A stretch of 64,000 nucleotides of DNA from Methanosarcinales archaeon Methan_01 (GTDB taxonomy: Archaea; Halobacteriota; Methanosarcinia; Methanotrichales; Methanotrichaceae), in assembly GCA_001602645.1 (NCBI GenBank), contig LUYE01000006.1, positions 27,142-91,141 of the forward strand. Direction: 5' to 3'. Positions 42,038 to 51,115 of the stretch are shown piece by piece; within the stretch, counting starts at the first letter, position 1; every line of letters begins with the position of its first letter. The position numbers were made by a program, and so were the translations under genes. The notes under the pieces are model-generated. The model searched no databases. It was not told where the DNA came from and worked only from the letters and a program-made list of their open reading frames with translations.

Positions 42038-44830
42038 TCAGGCGCCGGAGGCGGCCCGAACCCTCGCCAGACCCGCCTCCAGCGCCTCCCGGAGCCGCTC
42101 CGCCCTGGGGCCGCCCCCTTGAGCGATCTCGGGCTTTCCGCCGCCCCCGCCGCCGACGACCTTCGTCGCCGCCTTAACTATATCGCCGGCCGAAAGCCCC
42201 CTGGCCAGGCCCGTATTGCCGACGGCGACGACGATCTTCGCCCCCCCCTTCTCGCTTCCCAGGATCGCGACGTAGTCTTTCCCCGAGATCATCGATGCGG
42301 CCTTGATCAGCTCCTCGACGTCGGCATCCTGGAGGATGGCGACGACGACCGAGAGGCCGCCCAGATCGGTGGCCCTGCCGATGAGCCCCTCCATCTGGGC
42401 CCGAGCTAGGTCCTCTTTGAGGCGGGCAGCCTCCTTCTTGAGGTCCTTCCACTCCTCGAAGAACCGGGCTGCTGTCTTGGGGAGCTGCTCCGCGGGGACG
42501 CTGAGGGCCTCGGCGGCGGCGAAGAGGAGGTCGTCCCTCTCCTGACCCCTCAGGACCGCGGCCTCGCCGGCGGCAAACTCGATCCTCTCCACCCCGTCCT
42601 GGACCCGCTCGGTCCTGAGGACCTTTATGGGGCCGACCATCCCGGTGTTGGTGCAGTGGGTCCCGGCGCAGGCCTCGACGTCGGACCCGACCTGGACGAC
42701 CCTGATCGACTTCCCCGGCGGGACCCCTCCCTGGTAGAGCTCGAAGCCGAACCTCTTCTCCGCCTCGGACCTGTCGAGCCAGCCCGTCGATATCGGGACG
42801 GTCTCCATCACCATCCTGTTCGCCAGGACCTCGATCTCCTGTAGCTCGTTGCGGGTTATTCGCTTGTAGTGGGATATGTCGAGCCTCGCCCGGTCCTCCG
42901 ACTTCTGGGCCCCCGCCTGCCAGATGTGGCTTCCCAGAACCTTCTTCGCCGAGTCGTGGATGATGTGGGCCGCCGTGTGGTGTCTTGCGAGGGCGAGCCT
43001 CCGGGACATATCCACCTCCCCCTCGATCGAGTCGCCGGGCCTGATATCGGCGGCCGTCTCATCCTCGGCGATCCGGTGGAGGACGACTCCTCCCGCCGCC
43101 TGGACGTCGACGACCCTGAAGGCCCTCGACCCCTTCCGGATCAGGCCGCGGTCTCCGGGCTGGCCGCCCCCCTCGGGGTAGAAGAGGGTCTGGTCCAGGA
43201 CGACCATCCCGTCGACGAGGCCGACGACCCTCGCCTGGAACTTCCTCTCGAAGGGCCGCTCGTAGAAGAGCCGGCGGGTCTCGGGGAGGTCGATCTCGAG
43301 CTCTTCCTTATCCGCCTTCTCCGCCTTGATGTGGGTGCTCGCGACCCGGGAGTAGAAGTTGTCGGGGAGCTCGACCTCGACCCCCGCCTCCAGGGCCGCC
43401 TCCCTGGCGATCTCCGGCGGTATCCCGTGGGAGTCGTAGAGGGATATCATCTCCGAGAGGGGGATCGTCTCTCCCTTCTTTCCGCGCCCCTCGGCGATCC
43501 TCTTCACGAGGCGACGGCCCTTCTCCAGGGTCTCAGCGTACCTCTCCTCCTCCTGGTCGAGGATCTCGATGATCGCCCCGAGCCGCTCGTCGAGGTCCTG
43601 ATAGTCGAGCCTCGAGAGCTGCATCGATACCAGGTCGGATAGAGGCACCTCGATGGAGAGGTCCTTCATCTGCCGGAGGGTCCTCCGGATGACGAGCCTG
43701 GCGAGGTAGCCGGCCTTGACGTTGGAGGGGATGATCCCGTCCCCGAGCATGTAGGCGAGACACCTGGTATGATCTGCGACGGCGTAGATCCGCTCCAGGG
43801 GCGCGATGATCTCGTCGAGCTTCTCCGCCGAGATCCCTATATCGGAGGCCACCCGCCCCCGGAGGTCCCGGAGGCTAGCCTCCTCCAGGTCGACCATCCC
43901 GGCGAGGCGGGCGTTCGAGGCGAGGATCCGGGCCCGCTCGTCGTCGGATACGGCAGATTCGAGCCCCGCCAGGTCCGATATGGTGGCGACGACCTCGGGG
44001 AAGATGGCGTCGTATATCGTCGGAGAGCCCTTGGAGGCCCAGACGAACCTCTCGAGGCCGTAGCCGGTGTCGACGATGTAGTTCTCCATCCGATCGTACC
44101 GCTCTCCCTTGATCTCGTATTCGCCCCGAGGCGAGACCTTCATATCCATGAAGACGAGGGTTGCGAGCTCCAGGCCGCCGATCATCACCTCGACGCTGGG
44201 TCCGGCGTTCCCCCCTCCGGCCCAGGGCGACTCCTTGTAGGTGACGGCCAGGGGATCGGCCCCCAGGCCCAGAAGGAGCTCGTCGCAGAGGGCGACGGTC
44301 CTGTCCTTCCAGTAGATCTCCTCCTCGGGGGTGTTGAAGACGTGGTGGGCCATCATCTCGAAGGTGGTGAGGTGGCGGCCGCTCCTCCCGACGGAGTCGA
44401 GGTCGTCGAGCCTGATGCAGGGCTGGGATACCGTCAGGGGGTTTGCGGGCGGCGGTACGAGCCCCGAGGTGATGAAGGGCTGAAAGTCGGCGATGGAGGC
44501 TATGGTGAGGTAGATGTCGTCCCTCCACCGAGCGATGACAGGATACCTCTTTATCCGGGTGTGGCCCCTTCCCTCAAAGAAGGAGAGGTAGTGCTCCCTC
44601 ATCTCGTCCAGTCCGATCTCCCGGCGGAAGACCGGCGATCCAATGAAGGTGTAGGGGTCGCAGGGTGGGTCTCCGCAGGTGGTCCTGGAGGGGTCCCTCG
44701 TCCAGAAACGGCCGCCGCACCTCTCGCAGGTCTTCCGGGTGAAGCCCTCGTCTTTGAAGAACTCCAGATTATAAGCGTCCTCGGGGAACATTTCGATCAA
44801 GTCCGATTTAACCGGGAATGAATGAGCCAA
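42038..44830 (-). CDS. alaS: Alanyl-tRNA synthetase, archaeal type
   Basis: Up to 930 residues, archaeal AlaRS. N-terminal CERCGGRFWTRDPSRTTCGD with a zinc-like cluster is characteristic of archaeal enzymes. Catalytic motifs: FFEGRGHTRIKRYPVIARW and SVEVMIGGLELATLVF; editing domain HHTAAHIIHDSAKKVLG and CAGTHCTNTG near residue 710; C-terminal C-Ala domain after residue 800. The start is uncertain: TTG at 44830 gives MAHSFPVK, but a TTG or ATG 10-13 codons later would begin nearer the usual N-terminus. Essential enzyme; monocistronic. Confidence 0.95.
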   Translation of the reverse strand: MAHSFPVKSDLIEMFPEDAYNLEFFKDEGFTRKTCERCGGRFWTRDPSRTTCGDPPCDPYTFIGSPVFRREIGLDEMREHYLSFFEGRGHTRIKRYPVIARWRDDIYLTIASIADFQPFITSGLVPPPANPLTVSQPCIRLDDLDSVGRSGRHLTTFEMMAHHVFNTPEEEIYWKDRTVALCDELLLGLGADPLAVTYKESPWAGGGNAGPSVEVMIGGLELATLVFMDMKVSPRGEYEIKGERYDRMENYIVDTGYGLERFVWASKGSPTIYDAIFPEVVATISDLAGLESAVSDDERARILASNARLAGMVDLEEASLRDLRGRVASDIGISAEKLDEIIAPLERIYAVADHTRCLAYMLGDGIIPSNVKAGYLARLVIRRTLRQMKDLSIEVPLSDLVSMQLSRLDYQDLDERLGAIIEILDQEEERYAETLEKGRRLVKRIAEGRGKKGETIPLSEMISLYDSHGIPPEIAREAALEAGVEVELPDNFYSRVASTHIKAEKADKEELEIDLPETRRLFYERPFERKFQARVVGLVDGMVVLDQTLFYPEGGGQPGDRGLIRKGSRAFRVVDVQAAGGVVLHRIAEDETAADIRPGDSIEGEVDMSRRLALARHHTAAHIIHDSAKKVLGSHIWQAGAQKSEDRARLDISHYKRITRNELQEIEVLANRMVMETVPISTGWLDRSEAEKRFGFELYQGGVPPGKSIRVVQVGSDVEACAGTHCTNTGMVGPIKVLRTERVQDGVERIEFAAGEAAVLRGQERDDLLFAAAEALSVPAEQLPKTAARFFEEWKDLKKEAARLKEDLARAQMEGLIGRATDLGGLSVVVAILQDADVEELIKAASMISGKDYVAILGSEKGGAKIVVAVGNTGLARGLSAGDIVKAATKVVGGGGGGKPEIAQGGGPRAERLREALEAGLARVRAASGA

Positions 44831-44922
44831 TAGCCCGATCCCCTAAAAGGCTTTCTCAGGGATGGGTGAGAAATAGGAGGAGAAGGAGATAAGGTGAATA
44901 TGGAGGGTTGAAAGGAGAGATT

Positions 44923-45177
44923 ATGGCCGAGTTTGAGACCGCGGGAAGACACCCCAGGGAGATCCTGAACGAGATCAAGTGGCGGGGGCTCGATATGGAG
45001 AGTTGCGAGATCGAGATCCTCCACCGGGGTGCTCCGATGGACAGGATCACCTTGAAGGGGAGCGAGATCTCCCTCGGCAGGTCCTTCTTCGCCCGCGGCG
45101 AGACGATGATACCCTACCACCGGATCCTCCGGATCAGGCACGAGGGAAGGACGGTCTATTCGAGGGCTGCGAGATGA
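44923..45177 (+). CDS. MJ1316-type RNA end-recognition protein (DUF504/UPF0248)
   Basis: 84 residues of the DUF504/UPF0248 family: HPREILNEIKWR near the start, FFARGETMIPYHRILRIRHE near the end. The MJ1316 domain is predicted to recognise the 2',3'-cyclic phosphate end of RNA. ATG at 44923 is chosen by the GAAAGGAGAG site; an upstream TTG is not needed. Its stop overlaps the ATG of the next methyltransferase (ATGA), forming an operon with two methyltransferases. Confidence 0.88.
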   Translation: MAEFETAGRHPREILNEIKWRGLDMESCEIEILHRGAPMDRITLKGSEISLGRSFFARGETMIPYHRILRIRHEGRTVYSRAAR

Positions 45178-46241
45178 GGCCCGACAGAGCGGAGACGTCG
45201 GAGGCGGCCGCAGGCTTCTCGGAGCTTTATTCCCTCATCATTGCTCCGATCAAGACGAGGCTCCTCCTCACCGGGATCGAGCTCGGGGTCTTCGACCACC
45301 TCGGGGAGAGGAGGTCGGCGGAGGATCTGGCGGAGATCCTCGGAGGCTCTCCCGAGAGAACGAGGATCTTCCTCGACGGCCTTGCCGCCTTCGACCTCGT
45401 CATCAAGAGAGAAGGCCTCTATCAAAACTCCGTGATCGCCACGACCTTTCTGGTCGGAGATGGCCCGACGTACGTGGGGAATTTTCTCACGGAACAGTGG
45501 CGTTATATAGAGCCTGTTTGTGAAGATCTGACCACGCACGTCGTCGACGGCCCGCCGAAAGGGAAGAGGGCCGAGGAGCCGAGATCTAGGGAAGATACAG
45601 GCCGGTGGGCGGCTGCCGTCGCCGAGTACCAGCGGGCTGGGGTCGCCGAGATGGTGGCGAGGGCTATCGGGGAGCTTCCGGAGTTTCCATCTTTCCGGAG
45701 GATGCTCGACCTGGGGGGCGGGCCGGGGCTGATCTCTGTGGCGGTGGTGGCCGCCCACCCGGTGATGAGGGGGGCCGTCTTCGACCTACCGCCGGTGGCG
45801 GAGGCTGCCGAGAGGTTCGTCCGGGAGGCGGGGATGGAGGGGCGGGTGGAGGTGGTCGCCGGGGACTTCTCCCAGGACGCCATCGGAGGGGAGTACGACC
45901 TCATCCTCGCCTCCGCCTCCCTCTACTCCTGCCGGGGGATGCTCGGTCCCCTGATGGAGAAGGTCCGGGATGCCTTGAACCCCGGCGGAGTCTTTGTGAG
46001 CCTCCACGACGGCCTCACCAACGAGAGGACGAAGCCGACGGCGATGAAGCTCGGCTGGCTCCCGGCGGAGCTGTTGGGGGGCGAGATCGCCTTCGACCGG
46101 GGGGAGATCGCATCCTCGATGCGGAGGGCGGGCTTCACCTCAATATCCTCGAGGACGCTCTCCTCCCCCGTGGGGCCGATGGAGATGGACGTGGGCCGAA
46201 AGCCCGGAGAAGATATTTATCCCGGATCCGATAATTTTTGA
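45174..46241 (+). CDS. SAM-dependent O-methyltransferase with dimerisation domain
   Basis: 355 residues. N-terminal winged-helix dimerisation domain (IIAPIKTRLLLTGIELGVFD, SPERTRIFLDGLAAFDLV) and a Rossmann methyltransferase with SAM motif RRMLDLGGGPGLISVAVVAA, motif II-III region VVAGDFSQDAIGGEYDLIL. It resembles acetylserotonin/plant-type O-methyltransferases, common in methanogens with unknown substrates. ATG overlaps the DUF504 stop; a second methyltransferase starts 4 bases after its own stop. Confidence 0.85.
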   Translation: MRPDRAETSEAAAGFSELYSLIIAPIKTRLLLTGIELGVFDHLGERRSAEDLAEILGGSPERTRIFLDGLAAFDLVIKREGLYQNSVIATTFLVGDGPTYVGNFLTEQWRYIEPVCEDLTTHVVDGPPKGKRAEEPRSREDTGRWAAAVAEYQRAGVAEMVARAIGELPEFPSFRRMLDLGGGPGLISVAVVAAHPVMRGAVFDLPPVAEAAERFVREAGMEGRVEVVAGDFSQDAIGGEYDLILASASLYSCRGMLGPLMEKVRDALNPGGVFVSLHDGLTNERTKPTAMKLGWLPAELLGGEIAFDRGEIASSMRRAGFTSISSRTLSSPVGPMEMDVGRKPGEDIYPGSDNF

Positions 46242-46245
46242 CCGG

Positions 46246-46692
46246 ATGAAGTCCGAGATCCAGCCCCCGACGATCTTCGCGGCCCTCCTCGTCCTATCCG
46301 CCGCGTTACACTGCACGTATCCCACGCGGCAGGTGGCGGAGCCTCCATGGGCTTTTGTTGGAGTTCTGCTGATCGGCTTCGGCGTCGTCTTGAACCTGTG
46401 GGCGGATTCTCTCTTCAAGCGGTGCGGCACGACGGTTAAGCCCCAGGAGATTCCCACCGCCCTCATCGTCTCAGGCCCCTTCCGGATCAGCCGCCACCCC
46501 ATGTACCTGGGGATGGCCACGATCCTCCTCGGCGAGGCGGTCGTCCTCGGGTCCCTCGCAGGCCTCCTCTTCCCCCTGATCTTTGCGGGCTTGATGGAGG
46601 CGCTCTTCATGCCGAGGGAAGAGAAGATGCTGGAAGAGGCCTTCGGCGAGGAGTACCTCGATTACAGGAGGAGGGTGCGGCGATGGATCTGA
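46246..46692 (+). CDS. Isoprenylcysteine carboxyl methyltransferase-like membrane protein
   Basis: 148 residues with four hydrophobic segments and the ICMT/PEMT-type signature GPFRISRHPMYLGMATILLG and EEYLDYRRRVRRWI. In bacteria and archaea these proteins methylate small lipids or isoprenoid groups; no protein prenylation is known here, so the target could be an isoprenoid quinone-like or membrane lipid. Last gene of the DUF504-methyltransferase operon. Confidence 0.85.
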   Translation: MKSEIQPPTIFAALLVLSAALHCTYPTRQVAEPPWAFVGVLLIGFGVVLNLWADSLFKRCGTTVKPQEIPTALIVSGPFRISRHPMYLGMATILLGEAVVLGSLAGLLFPLIFAGLMEALFMPREEKMLEEAFGEEYLDYRRRVRRWI

Positions 46693-46800
46693 TCGGTCAG
46701 CTCCCATGCTGACCGGCCCCTCCGAAAGCACCAAGGGATCCGGAGGATAATCGACGACAGATCGAAAGAGTTTTATTATAATTAGTTTAACAAAATGCGT

Positions 46801-46825
46801 GCGGGGGACCCTTTGGAGGCCCCGC
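46801..46825. terminator. GC hairpin between convergent genes
   Basis: GCGGGG (46801-46806) pairs with CCCCGC (46820-46825), in the gap between the methyltransferase operon and the lamin-tail gene. It may serve either strand. No T run follows it on the plus strand. Confidence 0.5.
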
Positions 46826-46893
46826 CCAAAGAAAACCTGAAGGTACGGATGGATCGTCTGGAGCCGAGCTCCATCCACCTTCGGCTCCGCTCC

Positions 46894-47337
46894 CTACTCC
46901 TCGCCCTCCTCCCCCTCTGGCTTCGTGAAGGCAGAGACGACGTTCCCGTCGGCGTCCATCAGGGTGGCGAGGTCGCCGCCGTTGTTCCAGATCGGGGTGC
47001 CCAGGTTCATGTAGAGGTCGGTGGCCGAGTCGTCTCCGACGCCGGTATGAACCAACACCCTACCTCCCGCCGCCAGGACGAACCCCTCGGGGAAGGAGTA
47101 GGTGTGGTTCTGCTCGTCCTTCAGAGTCCAGCCCGTCAGATCCTGGGCAGACTCCCCGAGGTTGGATATCTCCACCCACTCGTCGACCCAGCTGACGTTC
47201 TCGATCCCGACGCCGTAAACGCCATCCTCTTCAGCATCGATCCCGACATCCTCACCCTCTGCCCAGGAGATCCCGACGGCCGAAATCGCCAGCGCCGATA
47301 TCAGGATCAGCTTTAGTACCATAGATATGGAGTTCAT
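46894..47337 (-). CDS. Secreted lamin-tail domain protein
   Basis: 147 residues from the ATG at 47337 (GGAGGTG site). Signal peptide MVLKLILISALAISAVGIS. The mature part is one lamin-tail (LTD) domain: VDEWVEISNLGESAQDLTGW, then TYSFPEGFVLAAGGRVLVHTG and GDLATLMDADGNVV. LTD domains outside eukaryotes occur in secreted enzymes and surface proteins and may bind DNA or carbohydrate. This one is alone, with no second domain. TATA-like CTATATATATTTT is found upstream at 47372-47385. Confidence 0.85.
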   Translation of the reverse strand: MNSISMVLKLILISALAISAVGISWAEGEDVGIDAEEDGVYGVGIENVSWVDEWVEISNLGESAQDLTGWTLKDEQNHTYSFPEGFVLAAGGRVLVHTGVGDDSATDLYMNLGTPIWNNGGDLATLMDADGNVVSAFTKPEGEEGEE

Positions 47338-47371
47338 ATCTTCACACCTCCTGAGGGAGGTACTCATTCTC

Positions 47372-47385
47372 AAAATATATATAGT
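47372..47385 (-). promoter_or_regulatory. TATA box for the lamin-tail gene
   Basis: Read on the minus strand, AACTATATATATTTTG lies about 40 bases before the ATG at 47337. The stretch 47338-47641 contains no other gene that I can see; a plus-strand frame there lacks coding signals. Confidence 0.6.
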
Positions 47386-47641
47386 TATCTCCAAAATTGT
47401 TCATTAGTTAAAGAAGAGGATCGAGAGTATAATAGGCTATGAGGGCGTAAATGTCGTTATAATCGATAGTCACTTCCTCTATTTTAGATATATTAAAGTT
47501 ATTAAATATAGTAATTTAATCGATTGGGAGAGCATCCGCATGGAGGGAGATCTCCAGAGACAAGAAGGCGGAGAGACAACAGCATCGCGCAACCGAGATA
47601 GAGAGCAAAAAATGGTGAGGAGGGCAAGGGCTCTTCAGAGC

Positions 47642-48058
47642 TCAGGCGCTCTCCGGATATCCGGCGACGATCTCGCCGGCGGCGTTCTTGAGGGTAGCCA
47701 CCTCTTCTTCATCCCAGACCAGGTCGTCGCGACCCCAATAGAGATCGGTCTCCGTCGCGTTCCCCTGGCCGGTGTGGACCTTCACGGCCGCTCCCGGGAG
47801 GAGGACGAACCCCTCGGGGAAGGAGTAGGTGTTGTTGTTCTCATCCTCCAGGGTCCAGAAGGTGAAGTCCTGGCTCGCCATCCCGGGGTTCACCACCTCG
47901 ACCCATTCGTCATCATCGGCGTAGCTGAGGCCGGTGATGGTCATGTTCGTCTCCGTCTCCAGCATGATGGCGTCGGGGGTCAGATCCTCGGCTGCCCCAA
48001 GCCCTATGAATAGGGCGGAGGCCAGGAGGACGATTCCCACAAATCTCGAGTATTTCAT
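47642..48058 (-). CDS. Secreted lamin-tail domain protein, paralogue
   Basis: 138 residues. Signal peptide KYSRFVGIVLLASALFIGLG, then an LTD domain: DDEWVEVVNPGMASQDFTFW and TYSFPEGFVLLPGAAVKVHT, ending AGEIVAGYPESA. It is a clear paralogue of the protein at 46894, with the same order and spacing. A TATA-like CATATAAG (minus strand, near 48088-48097) is present. Function unknown; probable surface or secreted binding domain. Confidence 0.85.
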   Translation of the reverse strand: MKYSRFVGIVLLASALFIGLGAAEDLTPDAIMLETETNMTITGLSYADDDEWVEVVNPGMASQDFTFWTLEDENNNTYSFPEGFVLLPGAAVKVHTGQGNATETDLYWGRDDLVWDEEEVATLKNAAGEIVAGYPESA

Positions 48059-48114
48059 GACTAACCTCCCACTTTTTGCCTTATGGGCACTTATATGTCT
48101 CCGCCAATCGATTT

Positions 48115-48560
48115 AAGCTTTTCTTTCCCGGGAGCGAGCTTCTATCCGGCCAGAGCCCTTTCGTGACGGTCTTGACCTGCTCCGACTCTCGAGTTCCACC
48201 TGAGCTGGTCTTCGACCAGGGCCTCGGCGAGATCTTCGTCATCAGGGTGGCGGGAAACGTCGCAGGCCCCCTAGTCCTCGGCTCCGTCGAGCACGGCGCA
48301 GAGCACCTTCATACCCCCTTCGGGTGATCCTCGGCCACCTGAGCTCTGGGGCCGTCACCGCCGCCGCCCGGGGTGGCGCTGAAGGGAACGGCGAGAGAAT
48401 CATGGCCGAGATCGAGCCCGCCGTCGATATCGCCAGAGAAGCGACCGGGTGCGGCGCCGACCTGGTGGAGGCCTTGGAGGGGGGACGGCGAAAGGTTAGC
48501 CCCATTAGGCCCCAGATAGACGATCTTCCGGCCGCGGACGATCACCCCGTCGCCGGGCTG
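48115..48560 (+). pseudogene. Beta-class carbonic anhydrase pseudogene
   Basis: Frame 1 (to 48327) reads [20 protein letters not shown], then [40 protein letters not shown], the N-terminal half of beta carbonic anhydrase with the zinc cysteine and aspartate-arginine pair. A frameshift near 48320 moves to another frame with [18 protein letters not shown], where the expected zinc cysteine of GHxxCGA is serine, then VDIAREATGCGADLVEALEG. The start codon is missing or displaced. Broken by frameshift and ligand loss: a pseudogene. The rest of 48059-48756 is A+T-rich promoter sequence for the next gene. Confidence 0.85.
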
Positions 48561-48756
48561 AAGGAATCCTGCGGACCCAGGCCGCAGATCATATTTTTCG
48601 ATGGTTGTTCAGAACAGCTCCTTCGTCTTCTTGGATCAGTTATTTTTATTTTAAATATGAAATTGGATTTCAGAAGGATAATCTCCTGGGGAGAGAAGTA
48701 GATGGATATGGAAGGAGATCAAAAGATATGAGCAAGAGATAAAAGAGGTGATCATC

Positions 48757-50943
48757 TTGATAAAAGCCCGAAGATCGATAGGAACGGCGGGGATCGTCGC
48801 CCTGATCCTCGCCGTCGCGGCTCTTGCCGCCGACCCCGCCGGAGGAGGTCCGACGCCCCCGGAGGTGTCGGACGGGGCGAAAGACTGGCCCCTCCCCAAC
48901 GGGGACTATGAGAACACCAGGACGGCCGCCGGCTCCGCCATAAACTCCGAGAACGTCCGGGATCTGGCCATCGCCTGGTCGTTTCCTATACCCGGGATCG
49001 GGGCCTACGGCGCTGCGGCCTCTAACCCCATCATCGTAGGGGACGTCGTCTACTTCCAGGACCTGAGGTGCAACGTCTTCGCCCTGGACCTGGAGACGGG
49101 CGAGCCCCTATGGTCGCGGCTCTACAACGTCGCCGAGGTCGTCGGCCCCAACGGACCTGCCGTCGGCTGGGGGAAGGTCTTCGTAGCAAAAGACCTCTAC
49201 AACGTCACCGCCCTCAACGCCGGGACCGGGGAGGAGGTCTGGACGACGAGGCTCTCAGAGGTCGCCACCACGGGTATCGACATCCAGCCCTCCGTCTACG
49301 CCGGCCTCGTCTACGTCTCCACCGTTCCGGGGACCGGGGACGTCTTCTACGCTCCGGGGGGGATAGGGGTGATCAGCGCCCTGGATGCCGAGACCGGCGA
49401 GGTCGTCTGGAGCTTCTCCACCGTCGACTCGCCAGATCTCTGGGGCCACCCGGAGATCAACAGCGGCGGAGGAGCCTGGTATCCCCCCGCCGTCGACGTC
49501 GATACCGGGATCACCTTCTGGGGGATCGGAAACCCGGCTCCCTTCCCCGGCACCGAGGAGTGGCCGAGCGGGACGAGCAGGCCAGGGCCGAACCTCTACA
49601 CCGACAGCATCGTCGCCCTCGATCACGGGACGGGGGAGATGATCTGGTTCTCCCAGGTCCTCCCCCACGACCTCTTCGACCACGACTTCCAGAGCTCGCC
49701 GATCCTGGCGGAGCTGGTCGTCGAGGGGATGAGCCAGAAGATCGTCATCGGTGCGGGAAAATTGGGGAAGGTCTACGCCTTCAGCCGGAGCTCCGGGGAG
49801 GTCCTCTGGTCTGCGGTCGTCGGGGAGTACGACGATGCCGCTCAGCTGGACGTGCTGCCGAACGGGACGACCCGGATATATCCCGGAGTCCTCGGCGGGG
49901 TTGAGACCCCCATGGCCTACGCCGACGGCATCCTCTACGTCCCCGTGGTGAACATGTTCACCGACTGGACGCCGACCTCCATCGACTCGTCGACGATAGA
50001 CTTCAACAACGGGACCGGGGAGCTCGTAGCGATCGATGCCGCGACAGGCAAGATCCTATGGATCAGGTCCTTCAAGACGATGGCCCTCGGCGGAGCGACG
50101 GTGATAAACGACCTCGTCTTCGCCGCGGAGTACGACGGCACCATCCACGCCTTCCGAGCCGAGACGGGGGAGGAGGTATGGGAGACGCGGGCTCCGGCCG
50201 GGATCAACGGTTGGCCCGCAGTCGCCGGTGACACCATCGTCTGGCCCGCCGGAGTCGGGGCCGACCCTAAGCTCGTAGCATTCCGCCTCGGGGCCGCGGC
50301 AGAGGCCGCCGCAGGAGAAAACGGCGATGATACAGGTGAAGACGACGCCGAGACTGGGGCCTCCGCCCCGGTGGAAGGGAGATCCGCCGAAAAAGCCCCC
50401 TCCGGCGTCGTCTCCGTCCACGACACCGCCTTAGAGGCCGCCGGATGGGCCCCCGACGGCGTCATCTCCATGGGGGAGTACTCGAAGAACCTCTCCCTAT
50501 CCGGCGGAAGATACGTCGTCAGCTGGAGGAATGATGGCGATACCCTGTACATGGGGCTCGCCGGCCGGGCCGAGGGGTTCGTCGCGATAGGCTTCGAGCC
50601 GACCCAGGCGATGAAGGATGCCGACATGGTGATGGGCTGGGTCTCCAGGGGCGAGGCGACGGTCCTCGACCTCTACTCGACGGGGGTCTACGGCCCTCAC
50701 CCTCCGGATGAGGAGCTCGGCGGTGCCGACGACATATTGGAGGCCGGCGGTAGGGAGGCCGACGGCTGGACGGTGATCGAGTTCAAGAGGAAGATGGACA
50801 CCGGCGACCGGTTTGATAGAACCCTCAATCCAGGCCAGACCGTCGATATAATCTGGTCGATGTCGTCCACCGACTCCCTGGATATCAGACACAACGTCGG
50901 GAGGGGTGAGGCCCGGATCTCGTTGGAGCGACCCGGGGGGTGA
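48757..50943 (+). CDS. Secreted PQQ-like beta-propeller (quinoprotein) with DOMON domain
   Basis: 728 residues from the TTG at 48757, placed 6 bases from the ribosome binding site AGAGGTGATC (a GTG at 48748 is inside that site). Signal peptide RSIGTAGIVALILAVAALAA. Residues about 40-520 are an eight-blade quinoprotein propeller: VYFQDLRCNVFALDLETGEP, GGGAWYPPAVDVDTGITFWG, IGNPAPFPGTEEWPSGTSRP, and LPHDLFDHDFQSSP match PQQ-dependent alcohol dehydrogenases. After an acidic linker, residues about 565-725 form a DOMON domain (VISMGEYSKNLSLSGGRYVV, GFVAIGFEPTQAMKDADMVM) that could bind haem or sugar. A membrane-external redox enzyme is likely; PQQ synthesis is not seen here. Confidence 0.85.
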   Translation: MIKARRSIGTAGIVALILAVAALAADPAGGGPTPPEVSDGAKDWPLPNGDYENTRTAAGSAINSENVRDLAIAWSFPIPGIGAYGAAASNPIIVGDVVYFQDLRCNVFALDLETGEPLWSRLYNVAEVVGPNGPAVGWGKVFVAKDLYNVTALNAGTGEEVWTTRLSEVATTGIDIQPSVYAGLVYVSTVPGTGDVFYAPGGIGVISALDAETGEVVWSFSTVDSPDLWGHPEINSGGGAWYPPAVDVDTGITFWGIGNPAPFPGTEEWPSGTSRPGPNLYTDSIVALDHGTGEMIWFSQVLPHDLFDHDFQSSPILAELVVEGMSQKIVIGAGKLGKVYAFSRSSGEVLWSAVVGEYDDAAQLDVLPNGTTRIYPGVLGGVETPMAYADGILYVPVVNMFTDWTPTSIDSSTIDFNNGTGELVAIDAATGKILWIRSFKTMALGGATVINDLVFAAEYDGTIHAFRAETGEEVWETRAPAGINGWPAVAGDTIVWPAGVGADPKLVAFRLGAAAEAAAGENGDDTGEDDAETGASAPVEGRSAEKAPSGVVSVHDTALEAAGWAPDGVISMGEYSKNLSLSGGRYVVSWRNDGDTLYMGLAGRAEGFVAIGFEPTQAMKDADMVMGWVSRGEATVLDLYSTGVYGPHPPDEELGGADDILEAGGREADGWTVIEFKRKMDTGDRFDRTLNPGQTVDIIWSMSSTDSLDIRHNVGRGEARISLERPGG

Positions 50944-51063
50944 GGGCCCCCTCATCCCCCAAATTTTTTCGATCCTCGGGAGGAGAGATAGATGCGCCCA
51001 TCGGAGGCGCCCTTTGGGGGATCGAGGGCTTTCCGCCTCTACCCTGACACCTATGGACCCATG

Positions 51064-51085
51064 CCACGGACTTTCAGATCCGTGG
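51064..51085. other. Seven-pair hairpin in an intergenic region
   Basis: CCACGGA/TCCGTGG with loop CTTTCAGA, between the quinoprotein gene and a small minus-strand gene. It could end transcription of either. No T run follows on the plus strand. Confidence 0.45.
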
Positions 51086-51115
51086 ACTTTCCCGCAGCTT
51101 TCGCCTTCTTAGACC

